Origin: Moringa oleifera
Lineage: Eukaryota > Streptophyta > Magnoliopsida > Brassicales > Moringaceae
Assembly (NCBI GenBank): GCA_021397835.1
Contig: JAJFZO010000230.1
Span: forward strand, 4,148,001-4,212,000
Direction of reading: 5' to 3'
DNA length: 64,000 nucleotides
Part shown: piece by piece, positions 40,316-53,615 of the stretch
Numbering within the stretch: the first letter of the stretch is position 1
Layout of the letters: each line of letters starts with the position of its first letter
Made by a program: the position numbers and the translations under genes
The notes under the pieces: generated by a model
Told to the model about the DNA's origin: nothing
The model's database searches: none
The model's input: only the letters and a program-made list of their open reading frames with translations

Positions 40316-40441
40316 CAAAGAGGAAGAAGAAACCCTAGGTGGTGTTTATATAGCAGCCGAATTTACAGAAGATCCCTACATTTTGTTTTAATTGTGAAAT
40401 GCCGGCCTGTTGCTGTTGGTACATAATTGGACTCTTGGGCT
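40316..40441 (-). promoter_or_regulatory. RPL3 core promoter: TATA, telo-box, site II
   Basis: On the minus strand a TATATAAA box lies at 40352-40345. About 30 nt downstream is a pyrimidine tract, TTTCTTCTTCCTCTTT (40331-40316), a likely start region of the kind seen in ribosomal-protein mRNAs. A telo-box, AAACCCTA on the plus strand, lies at 40330-40337. A site II-type TGGGCT (plus strand, 40436-40441) lies further upstream. Telo-box plus site II is the known signature of plant ribosomal-protein promoters. Confidence 0.75.
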
Positions 40442-40449
40442 TTTTCATG

Positions 40450-42400
40450 TGGTTCAGTCTTTTGGAGGCAATCGACCTCTTCTTTAAATTAAGATTTAAT
40501 GTTAAGTAAATATTGAAAAAATTATTTTAATTTTAATTTAATTCCATTTAAAGTTTAATATAAAAATTATAAAAACTAATGATGTTTTTATTATTAAAAT
40601 ATTTTTAAAATTATTCAAATAAATTTTACATTTAATTTTAAATTCGTTTCTTAAATTTAAATAATTTTTAATTTATTTTTAGAAATTTTTAAAATATTAA
40701 CTTGGTAAAAAATTTTAAAAAATATTTTTGATATCAAAATTTTTTAAAATTTCTTTAAATTATATTTTGAATCATGTAAAACTTTTAAACCAAATTTATT
40801 ATATATAATCTTTAATTTGAGTATCTCTAATTTTTAAATTTTTAAAAAAATTTAAATATATAATATTAAAAAATTAGAATAACAGAGATAAATTGAAACC
40901 ATGTAAAGTTTGTTTTATATTTATTTTTAAATTTTTTATTATCCAAAATATATATGTATGCAATAACAAAAAATATTTCAAGTTTTGCAAATCTTAGACG
41001 TACAATAATATTATATATACTTTAGTGTATAGTTTTAAATAATAAAATAAAAAAGTATAAGTGGTGAAATCTATAATTCATTATGTGTTAATCTAGTTAA
41101 TTAATGTTATTGGGTTGGCATTATTTGAACGTAAAATCTTATGTCAAAAAATATTTGCTTTGTTGTTAACTTTTTTAACTTTTTTTAATTTTTAACTGTA
41201 ATGAAATTGAAGAAGAAGTCTTCGATCTCATAATTATCAAATTCGTCTAAGTCCAAAAAGTATAGCTTATAAATTTAATTTTTAATTTTTTTTTAATTAG
41301 TGCATCTCCCGATTGATAATAAAGAAATTTGTTGCCATATAATTAATCAATAAAGAATATTTAGACCCAACTAATTGGGAAGGAGCCCATCTACTGTTGT
41401 TTTCAGCCTTCAGCCGAATCAGTAAAAATAAAATAAAATAAAATACTAAATTTTATGGCAACAAATTTCTGAGCAGCTCAACAGGAGCAAAGACACCTCC
41501 ATCAAATTTTATGTTTACTTTTTAATAAAAATAAAAAATAATTTATAATATTGATAAATAAATTTAAATCATTAAATGTGTTAAAACTATTTCTTAATAT
41601 AATTTATTAATTTACTTTAAATCATATATTATTTTTATAAACACTTAAATATAATTTTATTAAAAATTAATTATTTTAATTCAAACGTCTTGTTATTAAA
41701 TTATTTTTTTTATTAAAGATCATAACGATTTTAAGAATATCTCTTATTTTGCTTTGAACACTCAGGCCTATCCAAAAGGAGGCCAGAGTCTTGTGACACA
41801 CCATTACTCTTTCTAACACAAATAAATTGTTTTATGTTTAAGTTTATTTAAATTTAATAACAAAATTTTGAATTTAAATTTATAACTCATATTTTTAATA
41901 TATGTAATCTTTTCAAGTTTTTTTTCACATTATATTTAGTTGAGAAGTTTATTGTATAATTTTTATTTACTTTTTGATTTTAAAAATTATAAAATCAATA
42001 AAAATTATGATAAAAATAAATTTAAAATATATTATATTTTTATAAATAAAACTGCACAAAAATAAAAAGTAAATTAATTTAATAATATAGTTACTAAATT
42101 GTACATTACTTGTAACACACAATTAAAATTTATTTTAATATAATAGTAATAAATTTATTTTTATGTTACAATAAATAAATATAAAATTTTACTTTTATTT
42201 AAAACTAATAATAATGAAACATAAATAACTAAACTAGCATGGTAACATTGTCTAAAAAAAAAAGGAAAAGTAATTTTTTTTTTTGTCAATTACAAATGAT
42301 TTTGTCAGCATTTTTTTCTAATAATAATTTTATTCAGAAAATGGTAATTAAAAAATTAGAAAGCTCAATTAATTGATCCTAGAAAATTTATGAATAAAAG
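40450..42400. other. AT-rich intergenic DNA
   Basis: No gene or ordered repeat was seen. The stretch is mainly A/T runs with a slightly more complex patch at 41330-41500. It separates the divergent RPL3 promoter from the 3' end of the SDH6 gene. Confidence 0.6.
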
Positions 42401-42604
42401 AAATTCAGCTGAAGATAAAGATTGAAACAAACAACAAATGTTCCATCGATTTGCTTCAAGAGGAGAAATTCAGCTGAAGAACCCATCAAACTGAAGTGGG
42501 AAAATTCAGATCATAAAGCTAAGACAGAAACAATCATGTTCCCAGCACTCGGTGCATTTGATCATTATTCTATTAAGGTAAAACAAGGTTTTGGCAAGCT
42601 AAGT

Positions 42605-45600
42605 TCAAGAGCAGCCCTCACTCTTCTTCTCCCACCACTCCATGAACTTAACCTGTGCAGCCATTGTATCCAACCTGTACAGTTGCAGACTGTGGTTTGC
42701 AATTTCGTGTCCAAATGTCCAACCAAAAGCAGCTCCGGCAGCAAAGCACAGCCCAGCACCTGCCAAAAAATGATAAATAAGTTCTCGCGGTTCCTTCTAT
42801 GTGTTTCTATAATCTAGATTAGAGCTAATATTAACGGGGGGAAGAAACATGAAAACAAGCAGAAGCTAACGAAATTTCACATTGAAAGCATGCATTGCTA
42901 CAAACAAAGAAGCAGAGAGAGAGAGAAAGAGATGGTAAAATCTCTTCACATAATCCTAATGTCCACATCTTTCATCATCTGTAGGAAATCATGTTTACAT
43001 GTCTCAATAACTGAGCAATGCAAACCTCTAAGAGATTCAGCACTTTCCATGTCATCAGAAATTTATTTTTAACTAGTGAGCATCAGTTTTCAGGGTAAAA
43101 GATGCTACCATGTAAACTCCTTGAGTATGTCCAGGCAAAACCAGCAGTTGATACTGCACCAATCACACTTCCTGCAATCCCATATTTCACAGCTTCCCTA
43201 GCAGTCTTCAACTGGAAAAGAGAAAAACCTCGATCCATCATATCAAAGCAAATTTGTCCTTTTAACAGATTCAGCGGAAATATCCATGAGTATTATATGC
43301 AGATATAAACCCTTCTGGAGCAAAGAAGTTTCCTAAATTTTCACAATAAGCAACTCAACAGAACGAAATTAAATCCAGCAGTCAATTAGAAAGTCAACAA
43401 AAACAGAATAATGATCCACATTCATCCTTAATTAAAAGTGGATTTTGTGATTATTGTTCATTAGGGAAGAAGAGGAAAAGCCCTTGATCATATTGCCATG
43501 CAAAGTGATAAAGAAATGTAACAACCTACACAGGGTTAAAAAAATGAATAATATGAAATTTTTCTTCATTTCTGAGTGATTCCATTGCCGCCAGCACCTG
43601 GGAATTTTGTACCAACCAGAGATAATAGGAAATAGTATAGAAGAAACCTCACCATTTTCAGATAGTTATAATAAAGATACATAGCTATTCAGTCAATTAC
43701 TTCAAAAAATTCAATTACCTGATGAAATATTTCCCATGTATGATAAGCACATCTTAGTGCTACCAAATTAAGAATATAGGTGCCCTGCTACAAAGTAGAG
43801 AAAGTTTTCTTAAGGAAGACTTGATGCCATGGCCGTGAACATGCTGGGAATTCACATAAAGGCCCAGAGATGAGCTTACCCTACTGCTATCAAAGGGACA
43901 ACCAAAAAATTAACTCAACGATTTCAGTCCAGGCTTTGAATTAGACACCCTCCATAGAACAGCTCCTTTCCAATCTATAAGTTGGATCAAAGTGGAGCTA
44001 ACAATGACCATCATGATTTAATGACATCAAAGATGTCAGGAAATCACCAGTGTTTCAGATCAACACGTTACAATAACTGAAGCTCTATACTAAAGAAACA
44101 GAATGAAAAAATGGAATAAGAAACTTTACATACTAAAGATCTTAAGCGAGCATTTATAACCTTTTGCCTCAATCAAAACCTAGACAAACCCGTACTTTCA
44201 TGTATTAAAGGGTTGGATACCACAAGCAGGGGGGAATGCCATATGGCAAAGCGTGACCGCTGTAAGATATAAGTATACTGCTTTTTGACTCACTCTGACC
44301 TCCCCGTTATTGTTGCTTCCTTTAAAAAGGAGTCACCCAAGATAACCAACCAAATGCATGGAAACTGACAATCAGATGTTCTAATCACCAGCACTTCCTG
44401 AGAAAAGCAAGGATGCCTAAAAACCCATAAGCACAGAGGCTCCTACTAATGCATAGAAATGTTTGCCGTGGCGGCCTCTCTTGTATATTTAACTATAAAG
44501 AGATATTTAGAATGAAGATCCACAATGACAGGATTATTCATAAACTACAACAAGAAAGAAAAATGAAGCTAAAGGAACTACCCCTTCATGTCAAAAAGAA
44601 CCTCGTAAATTGCCCTATACCAACAGTCCCTTCATATCCAATAGCCCCTCAAAGTTACAGCAAGTAAATGTTTCCCAAATAGGTAGAACAACATGTAGTA
44701 TAATTTCCATGGTCAGTTATTGAGACTTAACTAAGGCTGATGCCACAAACTAGCAGCACATTCATTATGTAAAAGACACTCCTCATCTTGAGAGGTGCTA
44801 GGCATACCACGAATTAGATTACACTCACAGTAACCTCATATTATGTTTACATTGCAAAGAGATGGAGTGTTTTGGCATCCATGAAGATCTAAGATAGCCT
44901 GTGTTATTTTAAATGCAATATTTCAGCACAGTAACCAACAAAAAACTTGTCAAAAAAGTTACGATGCCATTTTCTCAATGAATAGTTGCCTTATATTTAG
45001 CCTACTTTGCTATGAAAAGGGAAGCACATATGTGAATTCCAACTAACTTAGGATCTATGAAGCTAGCGGACCACAAAACACCGAGAAGAAGCCACAAAAG
45101 CATATAAAGAAGCAACTAAAAAATCTAATGCACAGGTAGAACCCACTAAACAACAGATATTTTGCATAGAAAACCAAACAAATTCAAACAAGACCATAAA
45201 TAAAGGTAGATAGTTCAATGAAAAGGATTAACTTAATCCATAAATAAAAATACGAGACAAGAAAAACTAAGAAGAACATCCACCAAAAAAAAATCCAACT
45301 AACTTGTAAAACCCAAATAATTTTAAACTGATATAAAAGATCCAGAATAAATATGAATGAAACATGCATGCAGATGAACATGCGCATACACATTCAGACT
45401 TGGACACACATCTATACAAATATAGATACAAAGATACATACACAAGTACACACACGCATGTGCTGGCACACACACGTGTATGATAGATGTACACACACAC
45501 ACACACATAGAAAGAAAGAGAGACTAAAGGGCGATTACAGTGGGGCCATAAACAGGATCAGATGCGATGAACTCTTCCACATCAGAGGAGGACCAAGAAG

Positions 45601-45733
45601 GCAGGGGTTTGTCACGCTTGATGAATCTGGAATAGTTCTCTAGAAATGAGAACCTCTCCCCCCAAAACTCCTTATATCCTTCCCAGTGCCTCCTAAAGAA
45701 TGATTGTGACTCTGTTGAAGATGTTTCTCCCAT
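42605..45733 (-). CDS. SDH6: Succinate dehydrogenase subunit 6-like (plant complex II)
   Basis: This small protein best matches plant-specific complex II subunit SDH6, located in the inner mitochondrial membrane. Three coding exons (minus): 45733-45539, 43211-43109, 42759-42605. They total 453 nt, giving 150 aa, with GT-AG introns and fitting phases. The N-terminus is soluble and aromatic-rich (RRHWEGYKEFWGERFSFL). Two Gly/Ala-rich hydrophobic segments follow (about residues 75-93 and 100-117, GIAGSVIGAVSTAGFAW and AGLCFAAGAAFGW), then a conserved tail with HEIANHSLQLYRLD and MAAQVKFMEWWEKK. No classical cleaved transit peptide is visible. Family recognition is from memory of the plant sequence; the general gene model is firmer than the name. 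Stop is TGA at 42605. Confidence 0.8.
45380..45510. repeat. (CA)n-rich imperfect microsatellite in SDH6 intron 1
   Basis: Alternating CA/TA words run through the stretch and end in a clean ACACACACACACAC at about 45492-45508. It lies just downstream of exon 1 in the minus-strand gene. The overlapping Cys/Val-rich frames are artefacts. Confidence 0.85.
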
Positions 45734-45740
45734 TGTTCAC

Positions 45741-46930
45741 CTGCTTCCTTTTTCCTTTTTTCAGTCAAAATGATCTCTATGTGAGCGCCAGAAAAGAGAA
45801 TAATGAACAGTATTTTTAAATTCAGCTCAAGTGTGTCATGTATAGCTTAAAACAGATACCAAGAGCAACAAGGACTTTCACACATGTCAGCTTTTAATTT
45901 GCACATCATTTAACCAACCAAGAAGAGCAGCATTGATCAATAAAGAGCAATGCAATACAAATAGAATCCTGGTGACAGAACAAAAGCACAATTAGATCCA
46001 CTCACTTTACAAACAAAGAAACATAACTTAACAATTTAATTCAAAACCACACCTCATTGATTCAAGGAGAAGCACACAATGGGTGTAAGTTTAGTCATCA
46101 AGTAATGATTTTGAACACCAACAAAAGATTTTAACCGCTCAATGCATTTTCTCAAGGGCAGCCAAAGTGATTCCAATAGAACAAAATCATTGAGCAGTAT
46201 TCACAGCTTAGACTTGAACATATGACTATTCCATTTCCAGTAACAGAGGAATGCACAAAGAAAAATGTTCTTTCCATTTTAAATACAATTTCTTTAGATA
46301 CAAAGATAACGAAAAAGTAGCAACTTTTAGTTAAAATACATCCACCTGGCCTTCAAGCAATGGAAATCAAGTTCCACCCTAGATGACTACAAATGATATC
46401 CTAAAACCAGTGGTACAGAAAGAGAAACAAACAAATAAAGCCCATAACTAAAACCCTTCTAGTTGATCTCAAACAAACAAACTCCAGTTTTCTTCCACAG
46501 AAACCAGTCAATCATCAATTCCACTGAAACCCACTCCAAAACATTTTCTAAAGTTACTAGCAATTTAAAACTGAAGAGTCATAATAGATTGTATAACTAG
46601 ATTCCAAGTCACAGCAAAAAAATTTGAAACCCAAACAACAACAATAAAGAAACCAAGTTAATCAATCGAAAAAGTAACAGATAGAAGAGAGAGCCCAAGA
46701 ACGTGCTGAGGTCGCTGAAAATCTGTAAGGCGAGGAATCCAGGTTTGACATGCCGATAAATGCAGACTTAGAGAAATCAGCCGACAAAAACTTGGGAAAG
46801 AGAGAGAACATAACTAGAATCACAGAGAAGGAAACGATTCAAACTGACCTGCAAGACGTCCGGCCAAAAGGAGGGAGAGTCGTGGAGATTGCAACCACAG
46901 TATAGAGGGGGCTTGTTGGTCTGGATCAGA
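45741..46930 (-). other. SDH6 5' leader exon and leader intron
   Basis: The donor TTGCAG|GTCAGTTT lies at 46849/46848 and the acceptor GGAAGCAG|GTGAACAATG at 45741/45740. This gives an intron of about 1.1 kb ending 7 nt before the ATG. The leader exon lies at about 46849-46930. Inside the intron nothing beyond ordinary AT-rich sequence is seen. Confidence 0.6.
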
Positions 46931-46959
46931 GCAAAAAAGAAAAAGATGGCTTCCAAGTA

Positions 46960-46962
<3 letters not shown>

Positions 46963-47003
<41 letters not shown>
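46963..47003. repeat. (TA)n microsatellite
   Basis: An uninterrupted AT dinucleotide run of about 40 nt lies just upstream of the SDH6 leader. It may serve as an easily melted promoter-flanking element. Confidence 0.9.
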
Positions 47004-47010
<7 letters not shown>

Positions 47011-49850
47011 TTTGAATAAATATTATTTAAAATTTTAAAATTTTTTATAATAAATTTTAATTTATAATTTTTTATAAATATAATAAAATATTTAAGCTAT
47101 CATCATAAAAAATTTAAAAATTTTTAAATATCAAAAAAAAATTAAATAAAATATATCATCAAAAAATTTTAAAAATTTATAAAAAATAATTACTTAATTA
47201 AAAAATTTTAAATTTGAGAAATAAAATTAAAATAAAATGTAAAATCTATTTGGTAAGTTTTTAGTCATTTTTAAAAATAAAAAATTATTAATTTTTATAA
47301 TCATTTTAAGCCAAATTTAATTTGGATAAAATCAATAAATCAAAATTTGTTTAAATACATTTTGAAAGTTAATGTTTAATTAGAAAAATAACGTTAAACT
47401 CAGTATTTTAAATAATATCTATTTTTTAATTTTTTATTTTAAATTTAAATATATGATAGGATGAATTATAAATTAATTAGATTTAAATTAATCTTAAATT
47501 TATCAGTTAAGAAAAGTTAGGAGCATTTTGATTATCAAAAATTTTAAAATAATTTAAGTAAATTTTATATTTTATCTTAAATAATTTTTTTATATGTAAG
47601 TTATTTTTTAAAAATTTTAAAAGATATTCAAATTAATAGTATTTAAAATTTTAAAAAATATTTTTTAAAAAATTTTATCCAGTACTTTATTAAATAAAGG
47701 TTGTAAAAATAACCAAATTAAACTTTAATTTAATTTACTATAATAAAATTGGCCATATTTTTATTATTAAAATATTTAAAAATTTACACAAATAAATTTT
47801 ATATTTTACTTTAAGTCAATTACTTATTTTTGAATAATTTTTGATTCATGAACTATTTATTATTGTCAATAATTTTTTAATATAATCTTAATATTCATAA
47901 AAAATTTAAAATTTTTTGAGATAGTAATATTTTTTAAGTTCATAAAAAATTTTAAATTAAAATTCATAATATAAAAATCTTTAATTTGTATACTCTCAAT
48001 TTTTAAATATTTTGATAAGATCTAATTTAACTATTTTTATCAATCGTTTAGAGATATTTTAAATTTAAGATAAAAAAAAAAGAAAAGAGTGTTTTATAAA
48101 TTTTTAAACGATATTTACTTAAAATATTTTTATTATTAATATAATTTTAAAATGTTTTGTGGGATAATTTTAATATTTTTTATGTTTATAACAAATTTCA
48201 AATTAAAATGTATTATATAAAATTCTCAATATAAAATCTAAATTTAAATAATTTTTTAAAATAAAAAATAATTAAACCAAATTTTAATATCAAATACATA
48301 ATTGATACAAATCATATTTTTAAGCGTAAAATAAAAAAAAAAAAAACAGATTCAGTTTATAATTTTTTATACATATCTTTAATGTTATTATAAAAATATT
48401 AGCTTAAAAACTATTTTTAACTGTTTGAATTTTTTTTAATGTCAAATATTTTCTATTTCAATTTTTAGTCATTGCTTTTTGTTTTTTATGTAATTCAAAG
48501 TACGTAAAATCAAAATATAATATAGTGTTTAATAATGCAAATTTTGGATATTTATGATTTAAGAAATTGATTTATCTATTGTTAATTAAAATTCAATCGG
48601 CTAAAATTAGATAATTTTTTTAATGCAGCAATAAATTAATTAAGTTATTTTGTTAAAAGCAAAAATTACACATAGGTTGTAATTCATTCATACATAGAAA
48701 ACATAAAACTGATTTAATAATTATTTAAATAGTATATATTTTTTATTCTTTTTTTAATAAATTAAATCATAAAAACTACACATGAAAAGTATGTATAAGC
48801 AAATGAAACAGAAAGAAACATTATTATATATTCAATCATAGAAATTTATATTGGAAAAACCCATGGGATAAAATTACATTAAAATTAAAGTCTAATTAAT
48901 AGGAATATAATGATAATTAAATATACTTAAAAAGTGATATATAAACTGTTATAATAAATTAATAAAATGATAATAGTAAATATATAATCTATTAAATATG
49001 AGCAAATAAATAGATAAAATAAAAAATAATGTAGCAAACAGTAAAATATAATTAAAAATTGGGTAACACAATAGATAGTTAATATATAATATAAGATCAC
49101 TATATGTTAGTATAGTTTATAAACACACACACATATGTATATATATATATATACGCATTCGTTAAGATTTATTAACAAATTATAATGCTTATTTATTTAT
49201 AATTAATTTATATATATGGTCATAAGGAGTAATTTTATTTTATCATAATTATTTATATCAATATGAAATTGATGATAATTATTAATATAAATATGATTTA
49301 ATAAAAAATAAATTTAATTTCAATTTTATAATTTAATCTAATTAAGTAAAGATTTGATCTTAAATTTTAAAATTAGTTTTTTCAAATAAATAAAAATTTG
49401 TTTGCAAATAAGTATGCTTCTTCTTTAAGGAATAAATAAATATGTTTATATCATATAAATAAGATCAAATTTATGTAATATGTATATATATATGTTGTGT
49501 GTATTAATAGTGAGAGATTTTAATGGTGTATTTCATAAAAATGTATTTTTAAAGTCTATTTAAGTGAAACAATGTCATCTCATGATTATTTTAAAAATCA
49601 CTTTATTTAAGTAAAATGATGTTATTTTGATCGGTTTATATACATATATATATATACACACATATATACGTATATGTTTATGTATGTATATAAAGAAAAT
49701 AATTAATTTAAATTGATTGTTTATTTATAGAATATTTTAAATCATTAATAAATTATTTATAATATTAATTAATAGTGATTAAATATGTTTACGTTACACT
49801 TAAAAACAAATTTAAATTATAATTATTAAAATGAAGTTAGTTTGGATGTT
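47004..49850. other. AT-rich intergenic DNA
   Basis: No gene can be supported. The DNA is almost all A/T, with short (TA)n and (CA)n runs near 49120-49160, 49480-49500 and 49640-49690. It separates the divergent SDH6 and RPC6 transcription units. Confidence 0.65.
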
Positions 49851-49879
49851 TCGAAAACCACGTCGTTTCTGTAAGGGCA

Positions 49880-52800
49880 TTTAGGTGACTAGGGAAGTTG
49901 GCCTGCTGCTGTCCCTCTGAATCTCTTACTCTCCCGCTCACTATAGTGTCTTCTCTGGCTTTGTGGCTGAAGAATCGTTTGTTGCCAACCTTTGGCCCTC
50001 TTTCCGATCTCCTCATCTACATCTTCCGAAGGCAAAGCTCAAGTGGCAGTTGGCTTCAAGTCGGTAAAATTCCTTTCTATTCCTACTTCAATTTCTGTGC
50101 ATGAACGAATTTTAAGATGACAATGGGTATTGAATTAGTGCAAGTTACGAATTTGTGGTACCTGCTCTTCCTGTAAAGAATAAAGCAGTATATATACTTG
50201 TGATATGTGCTAATTATGTCTATTGATGTTAGGCAAGAATTGAAAGGGCAGAAAGTACTAAAGACGTATAGATGAATCTATCCATTTAGCCTTTATCCAA
50301 TTAGAAACGATGCAAGAAACTGCTTACAAACAAGATTTCAACCTGTGGGCAAAGCTCATGAATGAGTGTATACTTTCTCTTATGGAGGAGGGGAACAGAG
50401 GGACAGGAACTTCTTTTCTTATTTTCTTTCTTTGTTAGCCTCTTTTGTTAGAGATGTACCAGCACATTAAAAGAAAGTGCTAAACACATCATGCATTCTC
50501 TACCACATGTATGTCTTTACCGATTGATGAAAAATCAAGGGTGAGCTTTAGATCACAAATTTTGTGTCTTAGCTTTGGTCTGCGGCAACCCTTTATACCA
50601 ATCTTTGAACAAATGTGTGTGCCAAAAGTAGAAGTTTTTCCATTACTGTGTAAAACATTGAAGTAGGTCTAATAACAGTATCATCAGAAGATTTAGCCTG
50701 CTTGGTTTTGATTTTAGATAAAGATTGTGAAAATATATATGTATGAGAGGGAGAGAGCTATTTACTTAAGGACTTCGAATTAATAAATCCCTTCCACTAG
50801 TCTTAATGCTAGAAGATTAAGCACTGACGTCCTAGTGGCAGGCTAGTATATAGTATTCATTCTAGTAAATGTAACAAATGTAAAAATATATATGCATGTA
50901 ATCAGTGCAAACAGATACTCATGCCATTAGAAATTAAAAATGGTATAATAATAATAATATTATTATAATAATAACAGAATACCTCTTTCAGTGAGATGTG
51001 TACACGGCATGCAAATTTTCTTTCTCGTCAATGTGTGATTTACTGCAAAACATTTTATCAGAAAAAAAAAAGGTATAAGTAAAAGTGATTTACCACAAAT
51101 CTTAAGTCTAAAAGTAATTAATGATCCAAACAAACTGCAGATTCTTGCATGTAAAGTCTTAAATACACCTGAAGTTTGATACACAATACTCTTTTGTTCA
51201 GTGCAGGCAAGTGAACACACTTCATTAGTAAGCAGTAGATTGCTAGATTGAATGATTAATTATTTAAACACTGTCACGTGGTCTCTTTCTTCTTTAAGTC
51301 TTTTTCATAATCTTTGGGAATAAAGAAATCAGACCCACTAGTTTCTATACATCATATGTTTTTCACATTTATTTTATTGCTTTTGATCTTTGGTTTTAAT
51401 GAAATGGGTTTATTACAATGTCCAAAAGAAACAGAATCAAAGTAAATGGATTTGGATTAAAGGCCTTAGCGTCATATTGTTGACATGCCTTCAAAAATTT
51501 TGAAATCTTTATGATTGATTTTAAAATAGTAAAAAGCATCAAAAACAAACCTAATCATTAGGCATAGGAGATCATAATTGATATGAACCTCGTATGTAGA
51601 CTTGTCTTTAAACCTAGAATCTTTCAAGTTTCTTACTGGAGGTTTTAACAAGAGAAATGCGAACTTGATCATGTCAGGAAAAGGTGTTCTAGAACAGAAA
51701 ATGAAAATAAAAATGCTGTTAGGATCTTTGAAAATCATCACTTTTAATGATATATTTGACCTGATACAGGATGCAGCATTATCTCTTTAAAACCCATATA
51801 TGTTTTTGTAGGGTTTCTCTTTGAAACAAAAAATGAGTGATGATGGTTTGTGCCCTGTTGCTGCTGTTACATCATTCTCCATTTTTTTTTTCTTTGCTGT
51901 AATCATGAACTTTAGTTTTTAGTTATGGGATCTTGATAAATTTTTTAAGAGGTATATTTATGTGTGTGGAGCAAAGGTAACTAGTTCAAGTTTTGCCTTC
52001 ACCTTTCAGATTGACCGAAGGAGCAAGTCAACACTTGAAAAGATCGGCCAGCTCTAAAGGGCAGGTTGTAAAGGTAACTGTTTTAAATCTTCCTTTAGTT
52101 AATTTGACAACATTTGGAAATAAACATGGCATTATGCTTTTTGAAGTATATATGTCCACTAACCAATAATGCTTGTCAATATGTGTGTGTGTGTACACAT
52201 ATATAATTGAGCCCTTGAAGATAGATAGTATATATAATGTTACCACTTACTATAGTATGCATATGCATGCAGTTGTTTTTGAAGAAATTTATACATATGC
52301 ATGTATGCAACGAATTGATTTGTCTGTTATACAAAATATAGTTTAACATGTACAATATATATTTTCTTCTAGAAACTTGTACTTAAAAACCTCGGCCTGC
52401 ACAAAGGAAATATCTCAGCAGTTATTGTTTGTTTAGTCAGATTTACTTTCTTACATTAGAACTGAGATATACATGATAACATTAATATGCAAAGGTCAAA
52501 ATCATGAGAATGTAATTGAGAAAAGTTTGAGCTGTTTTTTCTAATTGAAAACGATGAGCATACATACATGTATCTCACTTGTGTGTTGTTATTAATTGTT
52601 GGTAATGGAATTGTGGACTTTATTGGAATTGATGGCCAAGTGCACATTTTCTTTCTCATTCTTATTTTGTTCTTAACTGCTATTTTCTGAGCAAACCCAA
52701 TGGTACTGGTCATAATATGTCTACTAATTGGCGCAATTAAAATGAAAGATCACAAGCTTGTTCCTTGTGTAACTATGTGTGTTGTTTTCAAAATACTTCA

Positions 52801-53615
52801 AATTTTTTTCAGTCTCGTCAAATTGAAAACTGAATAAGTTGTTCATCACTTCTGATGTTGATAGAGAGTACATGTGCTAGCTAGTAATCAATGTCATCTT
52901 TCTTGTTCCTTAAGAGGGAAATGAGAGTTAGTTGTAACATTACTGCCAATTGTTAAATTAACTGCAGATTGAATATCTTTCTATTTATGCTGTCAAGAGT
53001 ATGAAATTAATTGAGTTATGATAATTAATTAAGGCGAATTGTACTTAGGTGGCTCTTTTCTTGTTAAACCCAATAGTTACTGATTGCTCATTGATTTTGT
53101 TCCATTGGAATCACTTTTGACTGCCCTTGAGAACATTGATTGAGTGGTTAAAATAATTTGTTGGTGTTGAAAATTATTTTTTGATGATTCTGATAAAAGA
53201 AATAATTGTTTCTTGTTGACTAAACTTATTCCCATTGTGTAGTCCTCATTCTTGAATAAATAAGGTTTGGTTTTGAAGTAAGTGGTAAAGTTATGGTTGT
53301 TTGTAAAGTGAGTGAATCTAATCATGCCATATCATAAAGAATAAATGATTTCTGTTAACAAAATTCTGTTTGTGTGGCATTACTTTGATCAATGCTGTTA
53401 ACAATTTGCTTTTGTTGTTTGTATAAATAATGTGTAAACTACAAGCTGATATATGTGAAAGTCCTTGTAGCTCTTCTTATCTGACTATCTGTGACACTTT
53501 TGAACTGAATTAAAATACAGTTGATTGTTCTCTTTTCTGCCCCCAAATAGAGATCATTTTCACTGAAAAAGAATGCATGGAAACTGCTTTAATTATACTG
53601 TTTATTTGGATAGGA
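49880..53615 (+). other. RPC6 5' leader with long introns
   Basis: A first leader exon, richer in GC and CT, runs from about 49880 to 50062 and ends AAGTCG|GTAAAA. A probable second exon begins after CACCTTTCAG at 52009 and ends at GGGCAG|GTTG or GTAAAG|GTAACT (52064 or 52074). The last acceptor is either CCCCAAATAG (53541-53550, with a strong pyrimidine tract) or GGATAG (53608-53613). Between these only AT-rich sequence and short unrecognised frames are seen. Confidence 0.45.

Noticed and set aside
45184..45643. Overlapping Cys/Val- and Thr/His-rich frames
   Set aside because: They read a (CA)n microsatellite inside an SDH6 intron and the antisense of SDH6 exon 1.
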